From positions 62,001 to 126,000 of the forward strand of contig JACQAO010000070.1 of assembly GCA_016194935.1 (NCBI GenBank): a stretch of 64,000 nucleotides of DNA, in the 5' to 3' direction. The notes below the pieces were generated by a model that made no database searches, was not told the origin of the DNA, and saw only the letters and a program-made list of their open reading frames with translations. A program made the position numbers and the translations under genes. Below are positions 36,083-45,547 of this stretch, one piece after another. Origin of the DNA: Betaproteobacteria bacterium (GTDB lineage Bacteria; Pseudomonadota; Gammaproteobacteria; Burkholderiales; Rhodocyclaceae). Positions within the stretch are counted from its first letter, which is position 1, and each line of letters opens with the position of its first letter.

Positions 36083-36838
36083 GTGATTATTTACGAATAT
36101 CCTCTCAACGAGCGCATTCGCACGCTGCTGCGTCTGGAGGATTTGTTCGATAGGGCGCAGCACTTTATCGCCGCCGACAGACAGGAAGATCATCACATTG
36201 CCTTGATGATGATCTTCGACATCATCGAAGTGGCCAGCCGCGCCGACCTCAAATTCGATCTGGCGCAGGAGCTTGAGCGCCAGCGCCAGATTTTGCAGTC
36301 CTTTCGCAATAATCCCGAAATTTCCGAAGAAGCGCTGTCGACGGCGCTCGCCGAGATCGAACAAGCCAGCGCCCAATTACTCGCGATTCAAGGCAAGATC
36401 GGCCAGTACCTGCGCGAGAATGACTGGCTGATGGCGGTCAAGAACCGGGTCTCGATTCCCGGCGGCGTTTGTGAATTCGATTTGCCTGCCTATCACTACT
36501 GGCTGCATCGGGACCCGGAGCAGCGCCGCCTGGGCCTCAACGGCTGGCTGCGCCCGATTCTGCCAATACACGACAGCCTGACCATCGTGTTGCGCCTGCT
36601 GCGCGCTTCCGGGCGGGCCGAATTGCAGATTGCGGCGCACGGCGCTTACCAGTTGATGCTGGCCGGTCGTACCGCGCAGATGTTGCGTTTGCGCGTGTCC
36701 CGCACTGATCCGTATATTCCGGAGATCAGCGCCAACAAGTACGCCCTGAATATCCGCTTTACCGAACCCGACGGAGACTTGCGTCCGAGGCCGGTGGAGG
36801 CCGACGTGAGTTTTGAATTAACCTTCTGTAATCTGTGA
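36083..36838 (+). CDS. zapD: cell division protein ZapD
   Basis: A 251-residue FtsZ-associated protein that cross-links FtsZ filaments at mid-cell. The N-terminus MIIYEYPLNERIRTLLRLED (start GTG at 36083) is almost the family consensus and decides the start; the frame is open to a TTG at 36026 but that extension is not family-like. Later motifs include CEFDLPAYHYWLHRDPE and ISANKYALNIRF. The classical partner yacG is not next to it here: an aldo/keto reductase and glgB intervene. Confidence 0.93.
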   Translation: MIIYEYPLNERIRTLLRLEDLFDRAQHFIAADRQEDHHIALMMIFDIIEVASRADLKFDLAQELERQRQILQSFRNNPEISEEALSTALAEIEQASAQLLAIQGKIGQYLRENDWLMAVKNRVSIPGGVCEFDLPAYHYWLHRDPEQRRLGLNGWLRPILPIHDSLTIVLRLLRASGRAELQIAAHGAYQLMLAGRTAQMLRLRVSRTDPYIPEISANKYALNIRFTEPDGDLRPRPVEADVSFELTFCNL

Positions 36839-36844
36839 GGCCCC

Positions 36845-37816
36845 TTGGAATATCGTAGACTCGGTCGTTCCGGCCTGAAAGTAAGCGCCCTGTCCTTCGG
36901 TTCATGGGTCACCTACGGCAACCAGATGAATGCGGCTGGGGCGCGGGAGATCATGGCCGCAGCCTGGGATCACGGGGTCAACTTCTTCGACAACGCCGAA
37001 GTGTATGCCCAGGGCGAATCCGAGCGCATCATGGGCGTGGCGCTGCGCGCGCTGAAATGGCCGCGCAGCCGTTACCTGGTATCGACCAAGTTCTACTGGG
37101 GATTGGCGGACGGCCCGAATGAGCGCAACACGCTGAATCGAAAATATCTGTTGCAGGCCATCGACGGCTCTCTGGCGCGCTTCGGCCTCGATTATGTCGA
37201 TCTGGCGTACTGCCACCGACCTGATCCGCACACGCCGATCGAGGAAACCGTGTGGGCCATGCACGACATGATTGCCGCCGGCAAGGCGCTCTATTGGGGG
37301 ACTTCGGAGTGGAGCGCAGAGGAAATTCGCGCCGCCTGGGAAATTGCCGAGCGCCATCATCTGCACAAGCCGGTGGTCGAGCAGCCGCAGTACAACCTGT
37401 TCTACCGCCGCCGCGTCGAGCAGGAATACGCGCGGCTGTATGCGGATATCGGCATCGGCCTGACCACCTGGAGCCCGCTGGCGTCCGGGCTGCTCACCGG
37501 CAAGTATCGCAACGGCATACCGGCGGGCAGCCGCGGCGCGCTGGACAGCATGGCCTGGCTGCGCGAGAAGCTTACTGACCAGACAAAACTCGCGGCAGTG
37601 GAGCGGCTCGCGGGAATCGCCAGGGAACTCGACGCCACCCTGGCGCAACTGGCGCTGGCCTGGACGGTGCGTAATCCGCATGTCTCCAGCGTGATTACCG
37701 GCGCCACCAGTGTCGCCCAGTTGCAGGACAACTTCGGCGCGCTGGCGATAGTGCCGAAACTGTCTGCTGCGGTACTTGCCCGTATCGACGAGGCGCTCGC
37801 CGGAAATATCGAGTAA
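36845..37816 (+). CDS. aldo/keto reductase (potassium channel beta-subunit-like)
   Basis: A 323-residue TIM-barrel NADPH-dependent reductase of the Kv-beta/YghZ branch. The catalytic tetrad is visible: D49, Y54 ([11 protein letters not shown]), K82 (STKFYWG) and H123 (YCHRPDPHT). Strand and cofactor motifs [16 protein letters not shown] and [14 protein letters not shown] are typical. The start is TTG at 36845, with GAGG in front; no ATG fits. It lies six bases after zapD and converges with glgB. The physiological aldehyde is unknown. Confidence 0.9.
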   Translation: MEYRRLGRSGLKVSALSFGSWVTYGNQMNAAGAREIMAAAWDHGVNFFDNAEVYAQGESERIMGVALRALKWPRSRYLVSTKFYWGLADGPNERNTLNRKYLLQAIDGSLARFGLDYVDLAYCHRPDPHTPIEETVWAMHDMIAAGKALYWGTSEWSAEEIRAAWEIAERHHLHKPVVEQPQYNLFYRRRVEQEYARLYADIGIGLTTWSPLASGLLTGKYRNGIPAGSRGALDSMAWLREKLTDQTKLAAVERLAGIARELDATLAQLALAWTVRNPHVSSVITGATSVAQLQDNFGALAIVPKLSAAVLARIDEALAGNIE

Positions 37817-37825
37817 GTCTCGCCT

Positions 37826-39739
37826 TCAGGCGGAACCAGACGCTTGCCGCTTCAAATACACCACCCCCAGCGGCGGCAGGCTTAGCGAGAGGGCATGGGG
37901 ATGTCCCTGTGCCGCCACCGGCAAGGCTACCACGCCACCCAGATTGCCTACGCCGCTGCCGCCATAGATGGCTGCGTCGCTGTTGAGCAGCTCCCGCCAG
38001 TAACCGCCGCAAGGCACGCCGACGAGGTAGTTTTGCCGCGCCACCGGCGTGAAGTTGCATACCACCAGCACGCTGTCATCGGGGCGATGGCCGTGGCGCA
38101 GGAAGCTGACGACACTGTCTTCCCAGTCGTGGAAGTCCACCCAACTGAAACCGTCTGAAGAAAAATCCTTCTGGTGCAGCGCCAGCTCATCGCGGTAGCA
38201 GCGGTTCAGGTCGCCCAGCCAGCGTTGCAGACCGGCATGCAACGGGTATTGCAGGACATGCCATTCCAGGCTCTCGTCGTGTTGCCATTCGCGCCGCTGG
38301 CCGAATTCCCCGCCCATGAACAGCAGCTTCTTGCCGGGATGCGCCCACATCTGCCCATAGAGCAGGCGCAGGTTGGCGAACTGCTGCCATTCATCGCCCG
38401 GCATCTTGCCGATCAGTGATCCTTTGCCGTGCACCACCTCGTCGTGCGACAGTGGCAGGACGAAGTTTTCGGTGAAGGCATACCAGATGCTGAAAGTGAG
38501 CTTGTCGTGGTGAAACTTGCGGAACACCGGATCCTGCTGGAAATACTTGAGCGTGTCGTGCATCCAGCCCAGGTTCCACTTCATGCCGAAGCCCAGCCCC
38601 CCGGCATAGGTGGGGCGCGACACCATCGGCCAGGCGGTCGACTCTTCGGCGATGGTCAGGGTATCCGGGTGATCACGATATACCGCCTCGTTGAGGCTGC
38701 GCAGGAACTGCATGGCGGCGAGGTTTTCGCGCCCGCCATGCTGATTGGGTATCCACTCGCCGGCCTTGCGGCCATAGTCGAGGTACAGCATCGAGGCCAC
38801 GCCGTCGACCCGCAAGCCGTCGATATGGTACTGGTCGAGCCAGAACAGTGCGCTCGACATCAGAAAGGCGCGCACCTCGTTGCGGCTGTAGTTGAAGATG
38901 GCGCTGTTCCATTCGGGATGGTAGCCCTGGCGCGGATCGGCATGCTCGAACAGGTAAGTGCCGTCGAAAAAAGCCAGGCCGTGCTCGTCGCCGGGAAAAT
39001 GCGACGGCGCCCAGTCGAGGATTACGCCGATGCCTGCCTGGTGCAGGTGGTCGATCAGCGCCATCAAATCCTGCGGCGTACCGTAGCGCGAGGTCGGGGC
39101 GAAATAGCCGGTGGTCTGGTAACCCCAGGAGCCGAAGAACGGATGTTCCGTGAGCGGCAACAGTTCGACATGGGTGAAGCCCAGTTCCAGCACATGCGCC
39201 GTCAGCAGCGGCGCGAGCTCGCGGTAACCGAGAGAACGATTGCCTTCTTCCGGCACCCGTCGCCAGGAGCCCAGGTGCACTTCGTAGATCGACATCGGCG
39301 CATCCAGCGCGTTGGCCGCACCGCGCCGCGCCATCCATTCCCCGTCATTCCAGGCGTACGCCATGTCCCACACGCGGGAGCCGGTGCGCGGCGCTACCTC
39401 GCTGAACATGCCAAAAGGATCGGCCTTGTCGACCTGGTAATTGCCGTCGCGCGAAGTGATGTGATATTTATAGCACTCGCCGCTGCCCAGGCCCGGCACA
39501 AAACCTTGCCATACGCCGGAACCGTCCGTGCGCGCGGTGAGCGGCTGGGCCAGCTTGTCCCAGCCATTGAAATCGCCGATCACCGAAACCGCCACGGCAT
39601 TCGGCGCCCACACCGCGAAATGCACCCCGCCGCGTCCGCCGCTGGTGGTGAGATGGGCGCCGAGTTTATCGGCAAGACGCGCATGCGTCCCTTCCTTGAA
39701 CAGGAAGATGTCGTGCTCGGTGAGCAAAGTGGGGATCAT
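37826..39739 (-). CDS. glgB: 1,4-alpha-glucan branching enzyme
   Basis: A 637-residue GH13 enzyme that makes alpha-1,6 branches in glycogen. It has an N-terminal CBM48 (about 30-125, [20 protein letters not shown]), a catalytic barrel with [19 protein letters not shown] (nucleophile Asp near 311) and [10 protein letters not shown] (acid Glu near 363), [13 protein letters not shown], and a C-terminal beta domain. The ATG at 39739 is preferred over a TTG at 39748. It stands apart from other glycogen genes and lies between zapD/AKR and yacG on the opposite strand. It may connect to glucose from the maltodextrin block. Confidence 0.95.
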   Translation of the reverse strand: MIPTLLTEHDIFLFKEGTHARLADKLGAHLTTSGGRGGVHFAVWAPNAVAVSVIGDFNGWDKLAQPLTARTDGSGVWQGFVPGLGSGECYKYHITSRDGNYQVDKADPFGMFSEVAPRTGSRVWDMAYAWNDGEWMARRGAANALDAPMSIYEVHLGSWRRVPEEGNRSLGYRELAPLLTAHVLELGFTHVELLPLTEHPFFGSWGYQTTGYFAPTSRYGTPQDLMALIDHLHQAGIGVILDWAPSHFPGDEHGLAFFDGTYLFEHADPRQGYHPEWNSAIFNYSRNEVRAFLMSSALFWLDQYHIDGLRVDGVASMLYLDYGRKAGEWIPNQHGGRENLAAMQFLRSLNEAVYRDHPDTLTIAEESTAWPMVSRPTYAGGLGFGMKWNLGWMHDTLKYFQQDPVFRKFHHDKLTFSIWYAFTENFVLPLSHDEVVHGKGSLIGKMPGDEWQQFANLRLLYGQMWAHPGKKLLFMGGEFGQRREWQHDESLEWHVLQYPLHAGLQRWLGDLNRCYRDELALHQKDFSSDGFSWVDFHDWEDSVVSFLRHGHRPDDSVLVVCNFTPVARQNYLVGVPCGGYWRELLNSDAAIYGGSGVGNLGGVVALPVAAQGHPHALSLSLPPLGVVYLKRQASGSA

Positions 39740-39846
39740 GGCCTGCAAATTTTACGCGCAGTCCACTCAGGCGTACCGTAGCTGTTGAAAGAAAAACCTG
39801 CCTTGAGGCACAATACCGAGGCCATGCAGAAGAAATCCGCTGAGAA

Positions 39847-40053
39847 GTGAATACGAATACGGCCAAGCCGCGCTACGTCAATTGCCCGACCTGCGGCAAG
39901 CCGGTCGCCTGGGCGGCGGAAAACCGTTACCGGCCTTTCTGCTCGAAGCGTTGCAAGATGATAGATTTGGGCGCTTGGGCGGCGGAGGATTATCGTGTTC
40001 CGGTACAGGAGGAACAGCCGCTTGATACCTCCGAGCCGGACGAGCGAGCTTAG
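39847..40053 (+). CDS. yacG: DNA gyrase inhibitor YacG
   Basis: A 68-residue zinc protein. The four ligands are C13, C16, C32 and C36 in [10 protein letters not shown] and [12 protein letters not shown], and WAAEDYRVP follows, all matching YacG. It binds GyrB and blocks its ATPase. The start is GTG at 39847. Its stop overlaps that of leuA by four bases on the opposite strand. Separation from coaE-zapD by an inserted pair is unusual. Confidence 0.92.
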   Translation: MNTNTAKPRYVNCPTCGKPVAWAAENRYRPFCSKRCKMIDLGAWAAEDYRVPVQEEQPLDTSEPDERA

Positions 40054-41723
40054 TGCGTGGTAGCGCGATTCACGGCGGAGAGCACGGCTTTCAGTGATGC
40101 GCTCAGGGTGTCGTGATCCAGCGCAGCGCCCGAGCTGCGTTGACCGTCGATGTTGAGTTGCACATAAGCCGCCGCTTCGGCATCGGACCCCGAGCCGATG
40201 GCGTGTTCGCTGTAATCGACCACGTTGATTTGACGCTGGCTGTGGCGCATCAGGCCGTCCACGAAAGCCGACAGCGCGCCTTCGCCCTCGCCGCGCAAGG
40301 TGTGCAGAGTGTGCAAAGTGTGCAGGTTGCCGGTTTCGGCGAGCTGCGCTTCGATGATGTCACGACCGCCGTTGCGATCCAGCCGATAGCCCTGTAATGC
40401 GGCGGAGTCCTGACCGGCGACGAAGTGGCGCAGGAACAGCGCATGGATGCTGGCGCTGTCCATCTCGCCGCCGCGTTCTTCGCTGGCTTGTTGAACGATC
40501 TGCGCCAATTCCACTTGCAGCCAGCGCGGCAATACCAGGCCGTAATCCCGCTCCAGTACGAACGCCACGCCGCCCTTGCCGGACTGGCTGTTGACGCGAA
40601 TCACCGCCTGGTAATCGCGGCCCAGATCTTTCGGGTCGATGGGCAGATAAGCCACTTGCCAGGGTTCGTCTTCCCGCTGCTTGTGCAGGCACTTGCGAAT
40701 GGCATCCTGATGGCTGCCGGAAAACGCGGTGTAGACCAGCTCGCCCAGCCAGGGGTGGCGCGGATGCAAGGGCAGGCCGGTGCATTCGCCTGCGACCTGG
40801 ATAATTTCGTCGGGGTTGGAAATATCCAGCTCAGGGGCAACTCCCTGGCTGTAAAGATTCATCGCCATGGTGACGATGTCCATATTGCCGGTGCGCTCGC
40901 CGTTGCCCAGCAAGGTGCCTTCGACCCGCTCCGCCCCGGCCATTACCGCCAGTTCCGCCGCTGCGACGGCGCAGCCGCGATCGTTATGGGTGTGCACCGA
41001 TAAGATGACGGCGTCGCGGCGGCTGATGTGGCTGGAGAAATATTCCACTTGATCCGCGAACACATTCGGCGAGGCGACTTCCACAGTGGTCGGCAGGTTG
41101 AGGATGCATGGATGCTGCGGCGTCGGCTGCCAGATGTCGAGCACCGCTTCGCATATTTCCACCGCATAGTCCGGCTCGGTGCTGGTGAAACTCTCGGGCG
41201 TGTATTCAAACACCCACTCGGTCTCGGGATGCTTGGCTGCTTCGCGCTTGACCCACGCCGCGCCCTGCCGTGCGATGGCGGTGATACCGGCGCGGTCGAG
41301 GCCGAACACGCGTTCGCGCTGCACCGTCGAAGTCGAGTTGTAGACATGCATGATGGCCCGGCGCGCACCTTGCAGCGCGGCGTAGCTCCTGACGATCAAG
41401 TCTTCCCGCGCCTGCACCAGCACTTGTATCGTGACATCGTCAGGAATCTGCTCTGCCTCGATCAGCCAGCGCACAAAATCGTAGTCCGGCTGGCTGGCGG
41501 AAGGGAACCCTACCTCGATTTCCTTGAAGCCCAGCTTCACCAGCAGCGCCCACAAACGCCGCTTCTGCCCGACATTCATTGGCTCCAGCAGGGCCTGGTT
41601 GCCGTCGCGCAGGTCCACGCTGACCCAGCGCGGCGCTTGGGTGATGCGGCGATCCGGCCACTGCCGATGCGGCAGAGGCGGGGACAGTGTGGGCCGATAC
41701 TTGCTGTGGTCAAACGCTTTCAT
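40050..41723 (-). CDS. leuA: 2-isopropylmalate synthase (type 2)
   Basis: A 557-residue enzyme that starts leucine synthesis from 2-oxoisovalerate and acetyl-CoA. The barrel begins [20 protein letters not shown] (metal-binding Asp), continues with [27 protein letters not shown] and [12 protein letters not shown], and ends with the regulatory LeuA dimer domain that binds leucine. This long form resembles actinobacterial and fungal enzymes rather than E. coli LeuA. The regulatory domain holds a Leu-His-Thr repeat near residue 470 encoded by a tandem 9-base repeat. It is divergent from an Lrp-type regulator gene. Confidence 0.95.
   Translation of the reverse strand: MKAFDHSKYRPTLSPPLPHRQWPDRRITQAPRWVSVDLRDGNQALLEPMNVGQKRRLWALLVKLGFKEIEVGFPSASQPDYDFVRWLIEAEQIPDDVTIQVLVQAREDLIVRSYAALQGARRAIMHVYNSTSTVQRERVFGLDRAGITAIARQGAAWVKREAAKHPETEWVFEYTPESFTSTEPDYAVEICEAVLDIWQPTPQHPCILNLPTTVEVASPNVFADQVEYFSSHISRRDAVILSVHTHNDRGCAVAAAELAVMAGAERVEGTLLGNGERTGNMDIVTMAMNLYSQGVAPELDISNPDEIIQVAGECTGLPLHPRHPWLGELVYTAFSGSHQDAIRKCLHKQREDEPWQVAYLPIDPKDLGRDYQAVIRVNSQSGKGGVAFVLERDYGLVLPRWLQVELAQIVQQASEERGGEMDSASIHALFLRHFVAGQDSAALQGYRLDRNGGRDIIEAQLAETGNLHTLHTLHTLRGEGEGALSAFVDGLMRHSQRQINVVDYSEHAIGSGSDAEAAAYVQLNIDGQRSSGAALDHDTLSASLKAVLSAVNRATTH
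40300..40326. repeat. leuA: tandem 9-base repeat inside leuA
   Basis: Three copies of a GTGTGCAAA-like unit encode LHTLHTLHT in the leucine-binding region. A unit that is a multiple of three changes copy number without breaking the frame. Confidence 0.7.
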
Positions 41724-41825
41724 GTTGCGATCCTTGTGGCTGGAAAGGGAGAAGAAAGTCTAAAGGAAACCGCAGGGCAATTTCTTGCGTTATATGGCAT
41801 GTATCTGAACAAATTAGCCATATAA

Positions 41826-41855
41826 TTGCCAGTAAAATATAAATACAGCTATAAT
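41826..41855 (+). promoter_or_regulatory. putative sigma-70 promoter for the Lrp-type gene
   Basis: TTGCCA (41826-41831) and TATAAT (41850-41855) are separated by 18 bases, 28 bases before the ATG. The surrounding 160-base gap to leuA is very AT-rich and must also hold the leuA promoter; no separate leuA boxes were clear. Confidence 0.5.
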
Positions 41856-41883
41856 CAATCAACAATATTATCTGTGATGGTAA

Positions 41884-42354
41884 ATGATGGAACTTGATCG
41901 CTATGATCGCCGCATTCTGGCCCTGTTGCAGGAGGAGGGCCGCATCAGCAATCAGGATTTGGCGGAACGCATCGGCCTGTCGCCTTCGCCCTGCCTGCGC
42001 AGGGTGCGCAGCCTGGAAGAATCTGGCTTCGTGGTCGGCTACCGCGCCGTGCTGGACGCCAAAGCCCTGGGGCTGTCGCTGATGGCCTTGATCTACATTT
42101 CCATGGATCGCCATACGCCGGAACGCTTTGCCAATTTCGAGGCGAAGATCAGCGAACTGCCGGAAATCCTGGAGTGCCTGTTGATCACCGGACAGGATGC
42201 CGACTACCAGCTCAAGGCCGTGGTGAGCGACATGGACGCCTATCAGGAACTGCTGCTCAACCGGATTACCCGTATCCAGGGCGTGACCGGCGTGCACTCA
42301 AGCTTCGTGCTGCGCCGGGTGGTGGATAAGACCGCCTTGCCGGTTGGCGCGTAG
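41884..42354 (+). CDS. Lrp/AsnC family transcriptional regulator
   Basis: A 156-residue regulator with an N-terminal helix-turn-helix (ISNQDLAERIGLSPSPCLRRV) and a C-terminal RAM/AsnC effector domain (ALIYISMDRHTPERFANFE to VVSDMDAYQELL). Leucine or another amino acid is the likely effector. Two adjacent ATGs (41884, 41887) are equally good starts. Divergence from leuA with a shared 160-base AT-rich gap suggests it controls leuA and itself. It converges with the Nudix gene, with a 9-pair inverted repeat across both stops. Confidence 0.92.
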   Translation: MMELDRYDRRILALLQEEGRISNQDLAERIGLSPSPCLRRVRSLEESGFVVGYRAVLDAKALGLSLMALIYISMDRHTPERFANFEAKISELPEILECLLITGQDADYQLKAVVSDMDAYQELLLNRITRIQGVTGVHSSFVLRRVVDKTALPVGA

Positions 42355-42376
42355 TCGACAGTCTCGCCGACTACGC
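42349..42376. repeat. 9-bp inverted repeat across convergent stop codons
   Basis: GCGTAGTCG (42349-42357) and CGACTACGC (42368-42376) are perfect complements with a ten-base loop, covering the stop codons of the Lrp-type and Nudix genes. Without T-runs it is a weak candidate for a bidirectional terminator. Confidence 0.5.
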
Positions 42377-43309
42377 TTGCCAGGCCGCGCGGATCGCGGC
42401 GATGCCGTGGGCGCCGGCCCGCCATGCGTATTGCATGTCAGCCGCAGTGAGTCCACCAATGGCATACACCGGCAGCGGCGTGTCGGCGATGAGTTGCGCG
42501 CAGGCTTGCCAGCCGATCCCCGTTCTTCCGGGATGGCTCAGGGTTTCCTTGACCGGGCCAAGCACCACGAAATCCAGTCCACAGCGTGCCGCTTGCGCCA
42601 GATCCTGTGCGTTATGGCAGGAGGCGGCAACCAGTGGAAAATCCGGTCTTGATTCCAACGCCATCAATTGCGCCGCCGTCAAGTGCAGGCCGTCTGCGCC
42701 GGATTGCTGCGCCAGGTTTGCTTCGCTATTGATCAGCACACGGGCCTGGAAGCGATGGCAGAGTGCCACAGCGGCATGGTAGAAGGCGGCTTTCTGCACC
42801 GCCGGCAAGTCCGGTTCGCGTAATTGCAGCAGACGCAGACCGCGTTCCAGCGCCCGTTGCAGCGCAACGATCTGCGCCTCGACACCAATGGCGGCGGCAT
42901 GGCTGATGGCGTAGAAGTCCGGCAGGCTCAATGCCGCCAGCACCGGCGCATTGGCCGGCAGCATGGGCGTTACGCGGACCTGCTGCGCGTACTGCCATTC
43001 CAGGGCATCGTGCTGCAAGTCGCGCAATTCTCCCGACCAGCGCAGGACGCGGAAAAAATGCAGCCGGACGTGCGCGTGTTGGTAGACGAATTCGCGCACG
43101 ATCCACGGATATGCGGTCTCGACGACGATGCCGAGTTCTTCGTGAAGCTCGCGCGCCAAAGCGTCGCGGGGTGTTTCGCCGACCTCTACCTTGCCACCGG
43201 GGAATTCCCAGTAACCGGCATAGACGCTGCCGGGCGGGCGGCGTCCGAGCAGGAAGGCGCCGTCGGACCGGAGGATCACGGCGGCGGCGACATTGACAAT
43301 TTTTTTCAA
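42371..43309 (-). CDS. Nudix (MutT-type) hydrolase fused to a thiamine phosphate synthase-like domain
   Basis: A 312-residue fusion. Residues 1-130 are a Nudix domain with a perfect box, GKVEVGETPRDALARELHEE and LGI after it, as in MutT, which clears 8-oxo-dGTP. Residues about 135-312 are a ThiE/TenI-like barrel (LRLLQLREPDLP, DGLHLTAAQL, FVVLGPVKETLSHPG, YAIGGL). This fusion is widespread in beta- and gammaproteobacteria; the role of the second half is unclear. The start is a TTG at 43309 that overlaps the stop of the DUF815 gene (TTGA), so the two are coupled. Confidence 0.9.
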   Translation of the reverse strand: MKKIVNVAAAVILRSDGAFLLGRRPPGSVYAGYWEFPGGKVEVGETPRDALARELHEELGIVVETAYPWIVREFVYQHAHVRLHFFRVLRWSGELRDLQHDALEWQYAQQVRVTPMLPANAPVLAALSLPDFYAISHAAAIGVEAQIVALQRALERGLRLLQLREPDLPAVQKAAFYHAAVALCHRFQARVLINSEANLAQQSGADGLHLTAAQLMALESRPDFPLVAASCHNAQDLAQAARCGLDFVVLGPVKETLSHPGRTGIGWQACAQLIADTPLPVYAIGGLTAADMQYAWRAGAHGIAAIRAAWQA

Positions 43310-44223
43310 GGCTTGCGTGACTTGCCGGCGGTTTTTCCGGCGTGTTGTTCAGCGTGTTGCCCCGCGTAGTCACGCGCAAACTGCCACGCCACCCGGCCAC
43401 TGCGCGAGCTGCGCATCAAGGTCCATTGCAGGGCTTCCGCCCGCGCCGTTTCGGCCTGGCTGGCGCTCAAGCCGAACTCGCGCAGCCAGTGCGTGCAAAT
43501 CGCCAGGTAATGCTCCTGATCGAATGGATAGAACGACAGCCACAGGCCGAAACGCTCGGACAGGGAAATCTTTTCCTCGACCGTTTCGCCGGGATGAATT
43601 TCGCCGTCGATATGTTTGGCGGCAAGATTCTCGTCCATGTATTCCGGCATCAGGTGACGCCTATTGGAAGTGGCGTAGAGCAGCAGATTTTCCGGCATGC
43701 CGGCGATGGAGCCGTCGAGTACGCTTTTCAGCGCCTTGTAGCCCGGCTCGCTGGCCTCGAAAGAAAGATCGTCGCAGAAGATGATGAAGCGTTCCGGTCG
43801 ACCGGCGATCAGATCGACGATTTCCGGCAGGTCGATCAGATCGTGTTTATCCACCTCGATCAGACGCAGGCCCTTGGCCGCATAGCGATCAAGCACGCCC
43901 TTGACCAGCGAGGACTTGCCGGTGCCGCGCGCGCCGGTCAGCAGGACGTTGTTGGCGCTGTGACCGGCGAGGAACTGGCGGGTGTTCTGTTCGATGCGCG
44001 CTTTTTGTTCGTCGATGCCGCAGAGATCCTTGAGGCGGATGCGATGCGGCTTTGGGACGGCCTGCAAGTGACCGCGCCCGTTGCGCTTGAGCCAGCGGAA
44101 GGCCACCGCAGCGCGCCAGTCGGGCGGCGTTGCAGGAGGCGGCAGCAGGGCTTCGACGCGCGTCAGCAGCGCTTCGGCGCGGGCAAGGAAATGGGCAAGA
44201 TCGTTCTTCGTTTCGGTCGCCAT
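43306..44223 (-). CDS. DUF815 family AAA+ ATPase
   Basis: A 305-residue ATP-binding protein. The Walker A GARGTGKSSLVKG and Walker B FIIFCDDLSFE are clear, with an arginine-rich finger region later (ATSNRRHLMPEYM). The DUF815 family is common in proteobacteria next to the Nudix gene, but its substrate is unknown. The ATG at 44223 is chosen because it begins at the family N-terminus MATETKNDLAHF; a longer frame would run into mltA. Divergent from mltA with a 52-base gap. Confidence 0.88.
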   Translation of the reverse strand: MATETKNDLAHFLARAEALLTRVEALLPPPATPPDWRAAVAFRWLKRNGRGHLQAVPKPHRIRLKDLCGIDEQKARIEQNTRQFLAGHSANNVLLTGARGTGKSSLVKGVLDRYAAKGLRLIEVDKHDLIDLPEIVDLIAGRPERFIIFCDDLSFEASEPGYKALKSVLDGSIAGMPENLLLYATSNRRHLMPEYMDENLAAKHIDGEIHPGETVEEKISLSERFGLWLSFYPFDQEHYLAICTHWLREFGLSASQAETARAEALQWTLMRSSRSGRVAWQFARDYAGQHAEQHAGKTAGKSRKP

Positions 44224-44275
44224 GAGGTAAGCTTGCGGACTTGTGAATTTGTGAACGCCGAACTTTAGCAGAATC

Positions 44276-45523
44276 ATGCCGCGCATTCTTGTCGTTGTCC
44301 TCTTCGCCATGCTGCTTGCCGGCTGCGCTGTACAGCCAACTCAGCCAGCCCGGCCAGTCGCATCTCCCACGGCGCCGCCGCAGACCCAGTGCGCCCCCGC
44401 TGTCTGTCCGATTTGTCCAGCCGCCCCCGCCTGTCCCGCCGTTGAAATTCCCAAACCTGCCGCCCAGGCTTTCGCTGCGGCGCGCTGGGAGGATTTGCCG
44501 GGCTGGCCGGGATCGGATGCCGGGGAATTGGCCCAGACCTTTAATGCATTCCTGGCTTCCTGCGACGCCTTGCAGAACAGGGAGCTCTGGCGCGCCACCT
44601 GCGCCAGCGCCCGCACGCTCGATACGCACGGCGACAATCCCTGGCGGGCCTGGTTCGAAGCGCAATTCCAGCCTTGGCAATTGGTCAACCCCGACGGCAG
44701 CCGCGAAGGCCTGGTGACTGGCTATTACGAGCCGCTGCTGAAAGGCAGCCGAACCCGCAAGAAACCTTACCTGACCCCGATTTACGGCGTGCCTGAAGAC
44801 CTGATTGATGTGGAACTCGGCGAAATTAATCCGGAGCTCAAACACCTGCGGCTGCGGGGACGGATAGAGGGCCGCAAACTGGTGCCGTACTATTCCCGTG
44901 CCGACTGGAGCAAGCAGGAAGCGCAGCGCAGAGCCAGCGTGCTGTTGTGGGCCGAGGACCCCTTCGACGTATTCTTCATGCAGATTCAAGGCTCGGGCCA
45001 GGTGCAGCTCGACGACGGCAGCCGCATCCGCGTGGGCTATGCCGATCAGAACGGCCATCCTTACCGCTCGATTGGCCGCTGGCTGATCGACCAGGGCGAG
45101 TTGAAGCTGGAGCAAGCTTCAATGCAGGGCATCAAGGCCTGGGCCAAGGCGCATCCGCAGCGCGTGGAAGAGTTGCTGGACGCCAACCCCAGCTATGTTT
45201 TTTTCCGCGAGCTGGCGGTGGATGGGGCCGGGCCGCCCGGCGCGCTGGGCGTGGCATTGACGGCGCAGCGCAGTATCGCCGTCGATGCGCGCTACACGCC
45301 ACTGGGTGCGCCGGTCTGGTTGGCCACCACGTATCCGAACAGCGAGCAAGCCCTGATGCGCCTGATGCTGGCGCAGGACACCGGCGGCGCCATCCGCGGG
45401 CCGGTGCGCGCCGATTTCTATTGGGGTTCGGGTAACGAAGCGGGCGCCCAGGCCGGCAAGATGCGCCAAAAAGGGCAGATGTGGGCGTTGCTGCCGCGCA
45501 CTTATACGCCAGTGCAAAAATAA
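44276..45523 (+). CDS. mltA: membrane-bound lytic murein transglycosylase A
   Basis: A 415-residue outer-membrane lipoprotein that cleaves peptidoglycan to 1,6-anhydromuropeptides. The lipobox is LLAGC17, followed by a Pro/Ala-rich linker, the MltA domain (LVTGYYEPLLKGSR, YSRADW, IQGSGQVQLDDG) and a 3D domain holding the catalytic Asp in LAQDTGGAIRGPVRADFYWG. Products of this enzyme are the substrates of AnmK, encoded in this window. It converges with the cupredoxin gene, 24 bases apart. Confidence 0.95.
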   Translation: MPRILVVVLFAMLLAGCAVQPTQPARPVASPTAPPQTQCAPAVCPICPAAPACPAVEIPKPAAQAFAAARWEDLPGWPGSDAGELAQTFNAFLASCDALQNRELWRATCASARTLDTHGDNPWRAWFEAQFQPWQLVNPDGSREGLVTGYYEPLLKGSRTRKKPYLTPIYGVPEDLIDVELGEINPELKHLRLRGRIEGRKLVPYYSRADWSKQEAQRRASVLLWAEDPFDVFFMQIQGSGQVQLDDGSRIRVGYADQNGHPYRSIGRWLIDQGELKLEQASMQGIKAWAKAHPQRVEELLDANPSYVFFRELAVDGAGPPGALGVALTAQRSIAVDARYTPLGAPVWLATTYPNSEQALMRLMLAQDTGGAIRGPVRADFYWGSGNEAGAQAGKMRQKGQMWALLPRTYTPVQK

Positions 45524-45547
45524 CGCACTGAAATGCCGCGTGGGAGA

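Noticed and set aside
38429-39781. A 450-codon open frame on the plus strand
   Set aside because: Antisense to glgB, which has all catalytic residues.
40300-40326. Short repeats considered as a CRISPR or mobile-element trace
   Set aside because: Only 9-base tandem units in frame within leuA, without spacers or borders.
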